A stretch of DNA of 64,000 nucleotides from Arthrobacter sp. OY3WO11 (GCF_001641125.1 NZ_LWLP01000001.1:644147-708146); one strand, 5' to 3'. Positions 8,181 to 16,441 are shown, numbered from the stretch's first letter. Numbers and translations: made by a program. Notes: a model not told the origin generated them from the letters alone.

Positions 8181-8390
8181 CTATTCTTCGAGGCGGAAAC
8201 CGATCTTCATGGTGACCTGCCAGTCAGCGATCTTGCCCTCTTCCAGATGGCCCCGGATTTCCTTCACCTCGAACCAGTCCAGGTTGCGGAGAGTCTGTGA
8301 GGCCTTCGCGATGCCATTGCGGACGGCCTCGTCCACACCCTGATCCGACGTGCCGACAATTTCAGAAATGCTGTACGTGTGGTTGGACAA
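8181..8390 (-). CDS. dodecin
   Basis: A 69-aa flavin-binding protein that assembles into a hollow dodecamer storing or buffering riboflavin or FMN. The whole family fold is present: SISEIVGTSDQGVDEAVRNG, then LDWFEVKEIRG with the tryptophan that stacks on the isoalloxazine ring, and ADWQVTMKIGFRLE with the conserved glutamine. The start is a TTG at 8390 preceded by AGGAG at five-base spacing; no ATG gives a family-like N-terminus, and upstream in-frame sequence lacks dodecin similarity. The gene is convergent with the small gene ending at 8100. Confidence 0.92.
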   Translation of the reverse strand: MSNHTYSISEIVGTSDQGVDEAVRNGIAKASQTLRNLDWFEVKEIRGHLEEGKIADWQVTMKIGFRLEE

Positions 8391-8527
8391 CTTCGCTCCT
8401 AGTGATCGCCTTGGGGCTCCCGGTTGCGGGCCGTTCTTGAAGACTAGTAGGACTCCAAGAACGTTGACCAGCCTTATCCGGATGTTCCCTGACCGCGTGC
8501 CGGGGAACATCCCGGGGAAGATCCGGC

Positions 8528-9232
8528 TTACTTCGCCTCGAGCACCAGGTTCTTGAGGTCGTCCAGCGTCTGCTGCATATGGTCATCCATGGCCTGCCGG
8601 GACCGCACGGGGTCGCGGGATTCCAGCGCCTCGGCGATTTTCTGGTGGTGCCCGATTGCGTGCTCCTGGATTTCCCGGACCGCGGACGTCTGGGTGCGGC
8701 GCTTCTGCAGCACCTGGTGCAGCGGTTCGAACAGGACGGACACGAAGACGTTCTCGGAGGCGTGAAGGATCAGGTCGTGGAATGCCAGGTCCGCTTCCAC
8801 AAAGGCGGCAACGTCGTTCACCTCATGGGCGGCGCGCATGCTGTCCACATACCTGTACAGCGTCCGGATATCTTCGTCGCGTATCCGCCCTGCCGCGAGT
8901 TCGCAGGCACCAGTTTCCAGCATTCGCCGGAGCTCGATGAGCTGGACCGAAGTTTCTGCCTCGTTCTTCCCCTCCGATGCAGCACGCAACACCGCCTCGA
9001 GCGACGCCCAGCGGTTGAGAGGGTTCACGAATGTGCCGCGGCCGCGCTCAACACTGAGGATCCGCTGGGCCTGCAGCGTCTTCATGGCCTCACGCACCGT
9101 CATCCGGCTGACCTCATGCCGGGCGCTCAGTTCGTGCTCGCCCGGGACCGTGGCGCCGGGCGGGAACTCACCGGTGATGATGCGGTCCAGCAGCTCATCG
9201 GCCACCTGGCCCACCAGTGATTGCCTCGCCAT
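8528..9232 (-). CDS. FadR-subfamily GntR transcriptional regulator
   Basis: A 234-aa regulator. An N-terminal winged helix (about 1-70; ELSARHEVSRMTVREAMKTLQ is the recognition helix region, and SVERGRGTFVNP the wing) is followed by an all-helical FCD ligand domain whose metal-binding pattern (Asp in EADLAFHDLI, later histidines) is visible. The start MARQSLVGQ at 9232 was preferred over the upstream ATG at 9271 because the shorter form begins where the domain begins. It diverges from the acid-sugar cluster over a region with two TGTC-N-GACA operators, so it most likely represses that cluster and itself until an acid sugar or its phosphate binds. Confidence 0.9.
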   Translation of the reverse strand: MARQSLVGQVADELLDRIITGEFPPGATVPGEHELSARHEVSRMTVREAMKTLQAQRILSVERGRGTFVNPLNRWASLEAVLRAASEGKNEAETSVQLIELRRMLETGACELAAGRIRDEDIRTLYRYVDSMRAAHEVNDVAAFVEADLAFHDLILHASENVFVSVLFEPLHQVLQKRRTQTSAVREIQEHAIGHHQKIAEALESRDPVRSRQAMDDHMQQTLDDLKNLVLEAK

Positions 9233-9261
9233 TGTGCCCCCGTTGCTTCCTTCACTGCATA

Positions 9262-9334
9262 TGTCGGACAAGTCTACTTGCGCGTCTCTATGTGGTGTGC
9301 CACACTATTCGAAATGCAAGATGTCTGACATCTT
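9262..9334. promoter_or_regulatory. FadR/GntR-type operators in the acid-sugar divergon
   Basis: Two sites fit the GntR/FadR operator form: TGTCGGACA (9262-9270) and AAGATGTCTGACATCTT (9318-9334, perfect 7-bp arms around CTG). An 11-base GTGTG-C-CACAC palindrome (9295-9305) lies between them. The arrangement between divergent genes implies control of both by the neighbouring regulator. Confidence 0.65.
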
Positions 9335-9406
9335 ACAGTTACGTTTACATCAGGATCCGCAGCCCCGGATTCATACACAACTGATTCATACACAATGGAG
9401 TGCACT

Positions 9407-10882
9407 GTGACGCTTGAAGCAGACGTTCTGGCCGCCTACCCGGCAGAAGTCCGGATTCCCGCCGAACTGGTGGCCAGCACACTGGCCGCCTCCAATGCTG
9501 AGACGCCGCGGGTCCTGGTAGTCCTCGACGACGATCCCACCGGAACGCAGTCGGTGGCGGATTTGCCCGTGCTCACCCAGTGGGAAGTAGCGGACTTTAT
9601 CTGGGCCTTCAGCCAGTCCAAGCCTGCCGTCTACGTCCTCACGAACACCCGCAGCCTGGACCCCGCCGAGGCTGCCGCCCGCAACGAGGAAGTGGTGCGC
9701 AACGCCCTGGCAGCAGCAGGGTCCCCGCAGGAACTGCGCCTCGGGTTCGTCAGCCGCAGCGATTCCACCCTCCGCGGCCACTACCCCCTGGAGCCGGACG
9801 TTATCGCCGCAACGGTGGCTGACGTCAGCGGAGAAAAGACCGACGGCGTTGTCCTGGTCCCTGCCTTCCCCGACGCCGGGCGCATCACCATCGGCGGAGT
9901 CCACTACATGCGCGGCACCGGCGCGGAGACCGGCACGCTCGCCCCCGTGTCCGAGACCGAATTCGCCAAGGACGCCACCTTCGGCTTCAGCACCTCCGTC
10001 ATGGCCGACTACGTTGCCGAAAAGTCGCAGGGCCGCTTCGCAGCCGGTTCGGTGATCGTCCTGGACCTGAACATCATCCGCGCCTCCACGGATCCGCAGG
10101 CCACTGCCGCTGCCATCGCCGACGCCATCGAGCCCGCCACGGACTCCACCCCCATCGTGGCGGACATCGTCACCGAAAACGACCTCCGCGCACTCTCGCT
10201 CGGCCTCGAAGAAGCCGAACGGCGCGGCAAGAAGCTCCTCTACCGCGTGGGCCCTCCGTTCGGTCGCGCCCGGATCGGCCAGGAAATCCGCACCGAACTC
10301 AGCGGCGCCGAGGCCTACGCAGGCAACACGCCCTCCGAGGCAGGGGGCCTCATCGTTGTCGGGTCCCACGTGGGAGTCACCACCCGCCAGCTCAAGGCAC
10401 TCACCGACCAGCACAGCGCGGCGCGGATCGTGGAGATCGACGTCGAAAAGCTCCTCGGTGCCCCCAGCGTCGCCGAGGCGCACCTGGACCGGACCGTGGA
10501 CGCCGTCGTCGAAGCCCTACGCGGCGGCGACGTCATCGTCCACACCAGCCGCCTGCTGATTAAGGCAGACGACCCCGCCGAAAGCCTGCGAATCGCCCGC
10601 ACGGTGTCCGCCGCCGTCGTCGCCGTCGTCAACCGGACACTCAAGACCTTCCCGCCCCGGTTCGTCATCGCCAAGGGCGGCATCACCTCCTCGGACGTGG
10701 CCGCCCACGGCCTTGAGATCCGCCACGCCATTGTCCGCGGCCCCATGCTGCCGGGCATCGTCTCCCTCTGGGAGCCCGTGGATGGCCCCGCCAAGGGCAT
10801 CCCGTACATCGTCTTCGCCGGCAACGTGGGGGATGACCAGTCCCTCGCCGACGTGACCCGAAAGCTCAGCAACACTTTTTAG
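9407..10882 (+). CDS. four-carbon acid sugar kinase family protein (DUF1537)
   Basis: A 491-aa kinase of the DUF1537 family (DtnK/LtnK/OtnK/YgbK), which phosphorylates tetronates or 3-oxo-tetronates with ATP. The N-terminal substrate domain starts with LDDDPTGTQ (residues about 40-48) and has SRSDSTLRGHYPLE; the C-terminal nucleotide-binding domain has FVIAKGGITSSDVA and ends with FAGNVGDDQSL. The start chosen is GTG at 9407 with GGAG six bases before it; the ATG at 9395 lacks a ribosome binding site. It is the first gene of the cluster, followed 37 bases later by the oxidoreductase whose start is spaced identically from GGAG. Confidence 0.9.
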   Translation: MTLEADVLAAYPAEVRIPAELVASTLAASNAETPRVLVVLDDDPTGTQSVADLPVLTQWEVADFIWAFSQSKPAVYVLTNTRSLDPAEAAARNEEVVRNALAAAGSPQELRLGFVSRSDSTLRGHYPLEPDVIAATVADVSGEKTDGVVLVPAFPDAGRITIGGVHYMRGTGAETGTLAPVSETEFAKDATFGFSTSVMADYVAEKSQGRFAAGSVIVLDLNIIRASTDPQATAAAIADAIEPATDSTPIVADIVTENDLRALSLGLEEAERRGKKLLYRVGPPFGRARIGQEIRTELSGAEAYAGNTPSEAGGLIVVGSHVGVTTRQLKALTDQHSAARIVEIDVEKLLGAPSVAEAHLDRTVDAVVEALRGGDVIVHTSRLLIKADDPAESLRIARTVSAAVVAVVNRTLKTFPPRFVIAKGGITSSDVAAHGLEIRHAIVRGPMLPGIVSLWEPVDGPAKGIPYIVFAGNVGDDQSLADVTRKLSNTF

Positions 10883-10919
10883 TCCCCACTGGCTCCGCAC
10901 ACATTCAATGGAGAACACC

Positions 10920-11819
10920 ATGACCAGCAACTACACCGTCACTGTCCTGGGCCTCGGCGCCATGGGCCTGCCCATGGCCACCCGCCTGGCCTCCCAGCTC
11001 ACCGTCCACGGCTTCGACATCGCCGAACCCCGCCTGAAGCTCGCCGAAGAAGCCGGCATCGCCACGTTCGCCACCGCCCGCGAGGCCGCCAAGGGCGCCG
11101 ACGCCGTCCTCCTGGCCGTCCGCAACGGCGAGCAGCTCAACGAAGTCCTTTTCGGCCAGAATGGCGTGGCCTCGGTGCTGGAGCCGGGCGCCGTCGTCAT
11201 CCTCGGCAGCACTGTTGGCACCGAAGCCATCCCCGAAACGGTCGCAAAGCTGGCCCAATACGGCGTCGAGCTTGTTGACGCCCCGCTGTCCGGCGGGCCG
11301 AAGCGCGCCGGTGAGGGCGACCTGCTGATCGTCGTCGGCGCTTCCCCGGAAGCCCGCGAAAAGGCGGCCCCCGCGCTGGAACTGCTCGCCTCCACCCTGA
11401 CCGTGGTGGGCGACAAGCCCGGCGACGGACAGGCCCTCAAAACCGTCAACCAGCTGCTCTGCGGCGTCCACATCGCAGCCGCCGCAGAAGCCATGGCCCT
11501 CGCCGACGCCCTTGGACTGGACCAGGCCAAGACCCTCGCCGCGCTCGAGGCCGGCGCCGCAGGCTCGTTCATGCTGTCCAACCGCGGTCCCCGCATCCTC
11601 GAGGCATACAACGAGGAAGGCGCCGAGGTCCTGTCCCGCCTGGACATCTTCGTCAAGGACATGGGCATCGTGGGCAAGGCCACCCGCGCCGCGGGTTTAG
11701 CAGCCCCGGTTGCCGCCGCCGCCGAGCAGCTGTACCTCCTGGGCCAGGCCCAGGGCCTCGCCGCTGCCGACGATTCCGCCGTCATCAAGGTCGTCGCCCC
11801 CACCAAGCGCACCACGTAG
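10920..11819 (+). CDS. NAD-dependent 2-hydroxy-acid oxidoreductase, LtnD/YgbJ-like (3-hydroxyisobutyrate dehydrogenase family)
   Basis: A 299-aa beta-hydroxyacid dehydrogenase. The Rossmann motif VLGLGAMGLPMA lies near residues 9-20, the substrate motif DAPLSGGPKRAGEGDL follows mid-protein, and the catalytic lysine is in GDGQALKTVNQLL. Partner genes of DUF1537 kinases in this family oxidise L-threonate or D-erythronate at C2 or C3. Start at 10920 has GGAG six bases upstream; an in-frame ATG at 10908 does not. Its end is followed by an intergenic palindrome before the permease gene. Confidence 0.88.
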   Translation: MTSNYTVTVLGLGAMGLPMATRLASQLTVHGFDIAEPRLKLAEEAGIATFATAREAAKGADAVLLAVRNGEQLNEVLFGQNGVASVLEPGAVVILGSTVGTEAIPETVAKLAQYGVELVDAPLSGGPKRAGEGDLLIVVGASPEAREKAAPALELLASTLTVVGDKPGDGQALKTVNQLLCGVHIAAAAEAMALADALGLDQAKTLAALEAGAAGSFMLSNRGPRILEAYNEEGAEVLSRLDIFVKDMGIVGKATRAAGLAAPVAAAAEQLYLLGQAQGLAAADDSAVIKVVAPTKRTT

Positions 11820-11835
11820 CGAGCCCCCCATCTCT

Positions 11836-11896
11836 GAGTTTTTGTCCAGATAAGCCGACTTAAGGGTCTTTTGGGCCTGCATATCTGGACAAAATT
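11836..11896. repeat. intergenic palindrome, TTTTGTCC/GGACAAAA type, copy 1
   Basis: Perfect 13-bp arms, 11840-11852 (TTTTGTCCAGATA) and 11882-11894 (TATCTGGACAAAA), enclose a loop with GGGCCTGCAT. A second, diverged copy with the same arm ends and the same loop word is at 14300-14355. It separates the dehydrogenase from gntP. Confidence 0.75.
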
Positions 11897-12020
11897 CCCC
11901 AAACGTGCGACGGCGGCGGTCCCCCCTCCGCCGTCGTCGCACCCTCCCTTCCGTTCCCCAGCATTCCCCTAGAAAAACCAGCTCGCTAGTCTTAACTGGC
12001 GATGTCAAAGGAGACACACG

Positions 12021-13439
12021 ATGAGCGCACTAGCTCTCCTGGCCATAGCAGCAGCGGGCGTCGCCCTGTTGCTCGTGGCCGTCATCAAGTTCAAGATCCC
12101 CGCCTTCCTCGCCCTTCTGGTGGTCAGCGTCGCCGTTGCCCTGGTGGCCGGCATCCCCCTGCCGGACGTCATCAAGACCGTCACCGAAGGCATGGGTGGA
12201 ACCCTCGGGTCCGTCGCCATCCTGGTCGGCCTCGGCGCCATGCTCGGCAAGATGATCGAGATTTCCGGCGGTGCACAGTCGCTGGCCGGAAAGTTCACGC
12301 AGCTGCTCGGCCCGCGCCGGGTCATCGCAGCGTTGACTGCCGCAGCCTTCCTGCTGGCCATCCCCGTGTTCTTCGACGTCGGATTCATCATCCTGATTCC
12401 CATCATCTACGGCTTCGCCAAGGCCGCCGGCGTCAACCCCGTCAAGATCGGCCTTCCGGTGGGCGCCATCATGCTCGCCATCCACGTTGTTGTCCCGCCG
12501 CACCCCGGTGTTGTGGGCGGCGCGGGCATCCTCGGCGCGGATATCGGCTGGACCACCATCCTGGGCCTCGTGCTGTGCATTCCCGTCGGCGTCCTGGGCT
12601 ACTTCGTGGCCCGCCGGCTGAACCGCCGCGAATTCTCCATGCTTCCCGCCACCGCTGAGCAGTTCCGCCTCTTTGGCACCGGCACGTCCCAGGTGGAACA
12701 GGAAGCCGCGCAGGGGACCTCCTCCGTTGCTGTCAGGAACCAGGTGAAGACGGCCCCCAGCCCGGCGATGATCATCACGCTCATCGTCCTGCCCATCCTG
12801 ATGATCATGGTTGGCACCGTGGGCGCGGTCATCCTGCCCAAGGATTCCTTCCCCGCCCAGCTCGCCGCATTCGTTGGCGCGCCGCTGATCGCCCTGCTCA
12901 CCGCCCTCGGCCTGGCGTACTACTTCCTGGGAATCCGCCGCGGCTGGTCCTCCCAGCACACCGGCGAAGTGATGGACTCGGCCCTGGCTCCCACGGCCAT
13001 CGTCATCCTGGTCACCGGCGCGGGCGGCGTCTTCGGCAAGGTCCTCACGGTCTCCGGTATCGGCAAAGCACTCGCCGAAGGGCTGCAGACCGCAGGCCTT
13101 CCGGTCATCGTGATGGCATTCATCCTCGCCGCCATCCTGCGCGCTTCCCAGGGCTCCGCCACCGTTGCGATCATCACTACCTCCGGCCTGCTGGCAGCAT
13201 CCGTTGCCGACGGCGGGTTCTCACCCATCCAGACGGCCCTCATCCTGATTGCCATCGGGTTCGGCGCGTTCGGTCTCAGCCACGTCAACGACTCCGGCTT
13301 CTGGATCGTCACCCGGTACCTGGGGCTGTCCGTGGCTGACGGCCTGAAGACCTGGACCGTGCTCACTACCATCCTGGGCCTGGCCGGTTTCGTGCTGACC
13401 TTCCTGGTGTGGATCCTCGTGGGAGGCCTGGGCGTCTGA
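12021..13439 (+). CDS. GntP-family acid sugar:H+ symporter
   Basis: A 472-aa inner-membrane permease of the GntP family (gluconate, tetronate and related acids), with about 12-14 hydrophobic segments. Family features include the conserved GFDVGFIILIP-type loop (FFDVGFIILIPIIYG), HVVVPPHPGVVG, and the C-terminal ASQGSATVAIITTSG and HVNDSGFWIV. AAGGAG stands eight bases before the start. The homologue in E. coli-type ygb clusters is YgbN. Its stop codon shares one base with the start of the aldolase gene, so the two are coupled. Confidence 0.92.
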   Translation: MSALALLAIAAAGVALLLVAVIKFKIPAFLALLVVSVAVALVAGIPLPDVIKTVTEGMGGTLGSVAILVGLGAMLGKMIEISGGAQSLAGKFTQLLGPRRVIAALTAAAFLLAIPVFFDVGFIILIPIIYGFAKAAGVNPVKIGLPVGAIMLAIHVVVPPHPGVVGGAGILGADIGWTTILGLVLCIPVGVLGYFVARRLNRREFSMLPATAEQFRLFGTGTSQVEQEAAQGTSSVAVRNQVKTAPSPAMIITLIVLPILMIMVGTVGAVILPKDSFPAQLAAFVGAPLIALLTALGLAYYFLGIRRGWSSQHTGEVMDSALAPTAIVILVTGAGGVFGKVLTVSGIGKALAEGLQTAGLPVIVMAFILAAILRASQGSATVAIITTSGLLAASVADGGFSPIQTALILIAIGFGAFGLSHVNDSGFWIVTRYLGLSVADGLKTWTVLTTILGLAGFVLTFLVWILVGGLGV

Positions 13440-14290
13440 TGCGCACCCGACTCGACCACCTGGTCACCTCCGCCCTCCAGCACGGCTCCGCTGTCCCGGC
13501 CTTCACCTGCTACGACTTCACCACGGCCATGGCAGTGGTGGCCGCAGCGGAGGAGGCGGGCCGCGGCGCCATCCTGCTGGTGGCTCCCAAGACTGCCGCC
13601 ACGCCGAACGGCCTGCGCCTCATCGGAGCCCTTCGTGGCCTCGCGGATGCTGCATCCGTGCCCGTGGCTGTGCAGCTTGACCACGCAACGGACCTTCAGG
13701 TGATGGCCGACGCCGTCGCGGCAGGGGCGGATTCCGTCCTCGCCGACGGCTCCGCGTTGCCTTACGAGGACAACATCGCGCTGGTCCGTGGTGCCCGGGC
13801 GTTGCTGGGCCCGGACGTCGTGCTTGAAGCCGAACTTGGCGGCCTCGCCGGTGACGAGGACCGCGCCTTTGGTGCGGAACAGTCCGGTGTGGCCGTGGCC
13901 GGCCTGACGGATTCGGCGCTGGTGGAGGACTTTGTGTCCCGGACCGGCGCGGAACTGCTCGCCGTGGCGGTGGGGAACGTGCACGGCAAGTACAAAGGGG
14001 AGCCGCAGCTGCGCTGGGACGTCCTGCAGGACATTGCGGTGCGTACTCACATTCCGCTGGTGCTGCATGGTGCCTCGGGGATTCCTGCGGAGGAGCTGGT
14101 GAAGGCAGCCGCCATGAATGTTGGCAAGGTCAACTTCAACACCGAGCTCCGCACCGGGGTGCTGGCCACGCTGCAGGACCAGCTGCCAGGGCACCGGTCC
14201 GACGGCGAAAACCTGCAGGGGCTCCTGGGCCACTGGAACAGCTCGGCCCGCTCCTTTGCTGCCGCCACGCTGGCGACGCTCACGCGCTGA
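13439..14290 (+). CDS. class II (zinc) fructose-bisphosphate/tagatose-bisphosphate aldolase family protein
   Basis: A 283-aa metal-dependent aldolase of the FbaA/KbaY/GatY type. Visible motifs are QLDHATD (first zinc histidine), LADGSALPYEDN, the zinc-binding AVGNVHGKYKGEP and LHGASGIP, and the C-terminal KVNFNTELR. Such enzymes cleave ketose phosphates to dihydroxyacetone phosphate and an aldehyde. The start at 13439 overlaps the permease stop by one base (TGATG); the upstream in-frame GTG at 13409 lies inside the permease. In described tetronate clusters a different, AraD-like enzyme (OtnC/LtnC) and an isomerase (OtnI) stand here, so the substrate is uncertain. Confidence 0.85.
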   Translation: MRTRLDHLVTSALQHGSAVPAFTCYDFTTAMAVVAAAEEAGRGAILLVAPKTAATPNGLRLIGALRGLADAASVPVAVQLDHATDLQVMADAVAAGADSVLADGSALPYEDNIALVRGARALLGPDVVLEAELGGLAGDEDRAFGAEQSGVAVAGLTDSALVEDFVSRTGAELLAVAVGNVHGKYKGEPQLRWDVLQDIAVRTHIPLVLHGASGIPAEELVKAAAMNVGKVNFNTELRTGVLATLQDQLPGHRSDGENLQGLLGHWNSSARSFAAATLATLTR

Positions 14291-14299
14291 CGTTCACTC

Positions 14300-14355
14300 G
14301 AGCTTTGTCCAGCCGTGCTTGAACCCGCGGGGCCTGCATCCGCGGACAAAAACTC
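14300..14355. repeat. intergenic palindrome, TTTTGTCC/GGACAAAA type, copy 2
   Basis: Left arm GAGCTTTGTCC (14300-14310) and right arm GGACAAAAACTC (14344-14355) are imperfect complements, and the loop contains GGGGCCTGCAT, the same word as in the copy at 11836-11896. It lies directly after the aldolase stop, so it may terminate the acid-sugar operon. Confidence 0.65.
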
Positions 14356-14381
14356 CAGGAGGGGGAGGCTAGGATCAACCC

Positions 14382-14786
14382 ATGATCCTGGCCTCCCTCT
14401 TTTTTGCCCTCCTGGCCGCAATGCTACACATCTATATCTTCACCATGGAGTCCATCACCTGGACCAAGCCAGCTACCTGGAAGCGCTTCGGGGTGGCCAG
14501 CCAGGCTGACGCGGAGACCACCAGGCCGCTTGCCTATAACCAGGGTTTCTACAACTTGTTCCTGGCGGTGGGAGCCTTTGCGGGGGCAGGGTTCGTGGCG
14601 CTGGCACCTGAGGACCCGGTCCTCGCAGCCGCAGGCTGGACCCTGGTCTTCAGCTGCTGCGGTTCCATGCTGCTGGCCTCGCTCGTCCTGGCGCTGTCCG
14701 GCAGGAAGTACCTCCGCGCCGCCGCAACCCAGGGTGCCACGCCGCTGCTCGCCGTCGTGCTCGGCGTCGCCGCCCTCGCTGCCTAG
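14382..14786 (+). CDS. DUF1304 membrane protein
   Basis: A 134-aa integral membrane protein with four predicted helices. The DUF1304 signature is clear: an early histidine and Glu in the first helix region (HIYIFTMESITW), then NQGFYNLFLA, and a small-residue-rich third and fourth helix. Function of the family is unknown. GGAGGG stands about 16 bases upstream of the start, a little distant. It is read in the same direction as the acid-sugar cluster but separated from it by a palindrome, so it probably has its own promoter. Confidence 0.85.
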   Translation: MILASLFFALLAAMLHIYIFTMESITWTKPATWKRFGVASQADAETTRPLAYNQGFYNLFLAVGAFAGAGFVALAPEDPVLAAAGWTLVFSCCGSMLLASLVLALSGRKYLRAAATQGATPLLAVVLGVAALAA

Positions 14787-14900
14787 CCGCGGCGCACCGG
14801 GGGTGCGGCGCCCGTTGCGGCGCGGACGGCTCCACGGCCAGGAAATGGCAGCGGGGGAAGAGGCATTGCCAGCGGAGTGAAGTAGTGCCACTGTCGAACC

Positions 14901-15230
14901 ATGACCGAGAACATGACGTCCACCGAAGACCAGTTCAGCCCTGACGTTTCACTGGCACGCAACGATGCAGACCACCGGTATGAGCTGCGCGTGGACGGAA
15001 AACTGGCTGTCCAGTCCTTCTTCAAGGACAAGCCCGGGCACATCGACTTCAGCCACACGGAAACCACGGAGGGCTTCGAAGGCCAGGGCCTGGGGAAGGT
15101 GCTGGCACACTTCGCCCTCGACGACGTGGTGGCCACCGGCAAACGGATCATTCCCCATTGCCCGTTCATCGCAGCCTACCTGCGGAAGCATGAGGGATAC
15201 GAACAGTTCGTTGACTGGCCGGAGGGCTGA
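14901..15230 (+). CDS. GNAT-family N-acetyltransferase, YjdJ/NATD1 type
   Basis: A 109-aa minimal GCN5-related acetyltransferase of the short class that includes YjdJ and NATD1. The acetyl-CoA loop is GFEGQGLGKVLAHFALDD and the C-terminal signature is IIPHCPFIAAYLRKHEGY, diagnostic for this subfamily. Substrate is unknown; a role in protein or small-molecule acetylation is inference from the fold. The gene stands alone, transcribed rightward. Confidence 0.88.
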   Translation: MTENMTSTEDQFSPDVSLARNDADHRYELRVDGKLAVQSFFKDKPGHIDFSHTETTEGFEGQGLGKVLAHFALDDVVATGKRIIPHCPFIAAYLRKHEGYEQFVDWPEG

Positions 15231-15316
15231 CTCCAGGACCGCACGGGCCTGCTGATCAGCCGCCCGGACGGGACGTGCCTGGAACAGGTCCTTGCCGCGG
15301 CGTCCTGCGGCAGGAG

Positions 15317-15628
15317 TCAGCTGGCCAGGGCGTGCCCGCTGAGGACGGGCGCGTCGATGGTGAAACCACAAGCGCACCGGTAGGTCTCCACGTGCTCGGA
15401 AAAAGGGCCGGCACCCATGGGTACTCCCGTGGTTCCGTCCACGTGGACGGGCAACCGGACAGGTATTTCTTCCGGATCCACCCGCTGCATCGGAGCGCGG
15501 CAATGCATGCGGGAGTTAAGCGTGAGGAGCAGCCCCATGTCCGCTGGTTCAGTGGAGCCCAGCGGAGTAAGTGCCCGTGCGCCGGTTTCTCCGGGCGCCG
15601 TAAGCTGGTGGTCTGCAACGGTGGTCAT
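15317..15628 (-). CDS. small hypothetical protein with three cysteines
   Basis: A 103-aa soluble protein I do not recognise. It has a proline- and glycine-rich middle, one Cys in HCRAPMQRV and a C-A-C pair in YRCACGF near the C-terminus, suggesting metal binding, but there are only three cysteines. The start at 15628 has AAGGA nine bases upstream. About 86 bases upstream lies a perfect TAAGCATGCTTA palindrome with a weaker -10 (TAGGTA), the same class as before dps. Real gene status is supported by these signals rather than by homology. Confidence 0.6.
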   Translation of the reverse strand: MTTVADHQLTAPGETGARALTPLGSTEPADMGLLLTLNSRMHCRAPMQRVDPEEIPVRLPVHVDGTTGVPMGAGPFSEHVETYRCACGFTIDAPVLSGHALAS

Positions 15629-15713
15629 GATGGGTCATCCTTGGGCTTCTTCACGGAACCGCCGGCGTTGGCAGCCCCGCCGCGAACTGCTTGCGGAGGT
15701 TCATTTACCCCAA

Positions 15714-15733
15714 TACCTAAGCATGCTTACTAA
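15714..15733 (-). promoter_or_regulatory. TAAGCATGCTTA palindrome upstream of the three-cysteine protein
   Basis: A perfect 12-bp palindrome at 15718-15729. Leftward it is followed by TAGGTA, a mediocre -10; rightward by TACTAA, but no gene lies rightward. Core identical in form to the sites at 51148 and 61465. Confidence 0.5.
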
Positions 15734-15823
15734 TGCACGGGCAAATCCGCGTGTGGTCCAGTACGCACGGTTGCCGCTCGCCGTCCGCTGGCCGGCGGGT
15801 TCCGGCGGTTTTGAATCCACCCC

Positions 15824-16168
15824 TTAGCGATGCCTGTGCTGCCACTGCCGTGCATGCCAGAACAGCAGGCAGATCAGCGCCGCAAGTCCGGCGAAAATCG
15901 CGTAAGGGGCAAAGGTGAAAACAAGGAAAGATGTTGGCATTCCCCCGGCGGAGGGGCCCACCATGGAGTTTGCGTTGAGGAACACCCAGGCGCCGCCGCC
16001 GATGAGCCCGGCGGTGAGGAGCCATAGGCCGGCAATGTAGGGATTGATGGCCAGGGTGCCGCCCCTGCCATAGTCTTCCTCCCTCTCATCGGCGCCTTCG
16101 CTGCGGACGGAGTTCCCGTCGCGGTCCACTTCCCGGAATCCGATTGCGCCTGGTGGCCCCTGCTCCAT
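15824..16168 (-). CDS. small two-helix membrane protein, unknown
   Basis: A 114-aa protein with a charged N-terminal tail (about 40 residues, RDGNSVRSEGADEREED) followed by two hydrophobic helices (NPYIAGLWLLTAGLIGGG and FLVFTFAPYAIFAGLAALI) and a basic, histidine-rich end. The start at 16168 has GGGGGG four bases upstream; the open frame continues to 16306 without further support. I do not recognise a family. It diverges from the siderophore operon across a 273-base gap. Confidence 0.65.
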   Translation of the reverse strand: MEQGPPGAIGFREVDRDGNSVRSEGADEREEDYGRGGTLAINPYIAGLWLLTAGLIGGGAWVFLNANSMVGPSAGGMPTSFLVFTFAPYAIFAGLAALICLLFWHARQWQHRHR

Positions 16169-16370
16169 GTTTCCCCCTGATCGCCGTGCAGCCAGGTCCG
16201 GCTGCCTCTGGGTCAACCCTAGGCCCGGCGGCTCATGCCGTCTTGTCACACTCCTGGACCGAAGGCCGGCAATTGTGCAGCAGGTGGACGCCTCGCCGCC
16301 AGTCAATGACGGCTCTGGGGTACGAAAAGCGACGCAATGAGTACCGTTTGGGGAAATACATCACAGAAGT

Positions 16371-16406
16371 TTGATTAAAAGGGTGACCTAAGTAAGGCTG
16401 TCCTTT
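16371..16406 (+). promoter_or_regulatory. promoter with DtxR/IdeR-type iron box before the siderophore operon
   Basis: TTGATT (16371-16376) and TAAGGC (16393-16398) at 16-base spacing form a candidate promoter. The sequence CTAAGTAAGGCTGTCCTTT (16388-16406) matches the actinobacterial iron box TTAGGTTAGGCTAACCTAA at about 12 of 19 positions and covers the -10. Repression by iron-loaded DtxR/IdeR/DmdR is the expected mode for siderophore genes. Confidence 0.65.
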
Positions 16407-16441
16407 GTAATTTTCCGTGATTCCCGACAGAAGGACCACCA

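Noticed and set aside
12920-14233. 437-codon minus-strand open frame opposite gntP and the aldolase
   Set aside because: Crosses two genuine coupled genes; arginine/serine-rich translation without domain.
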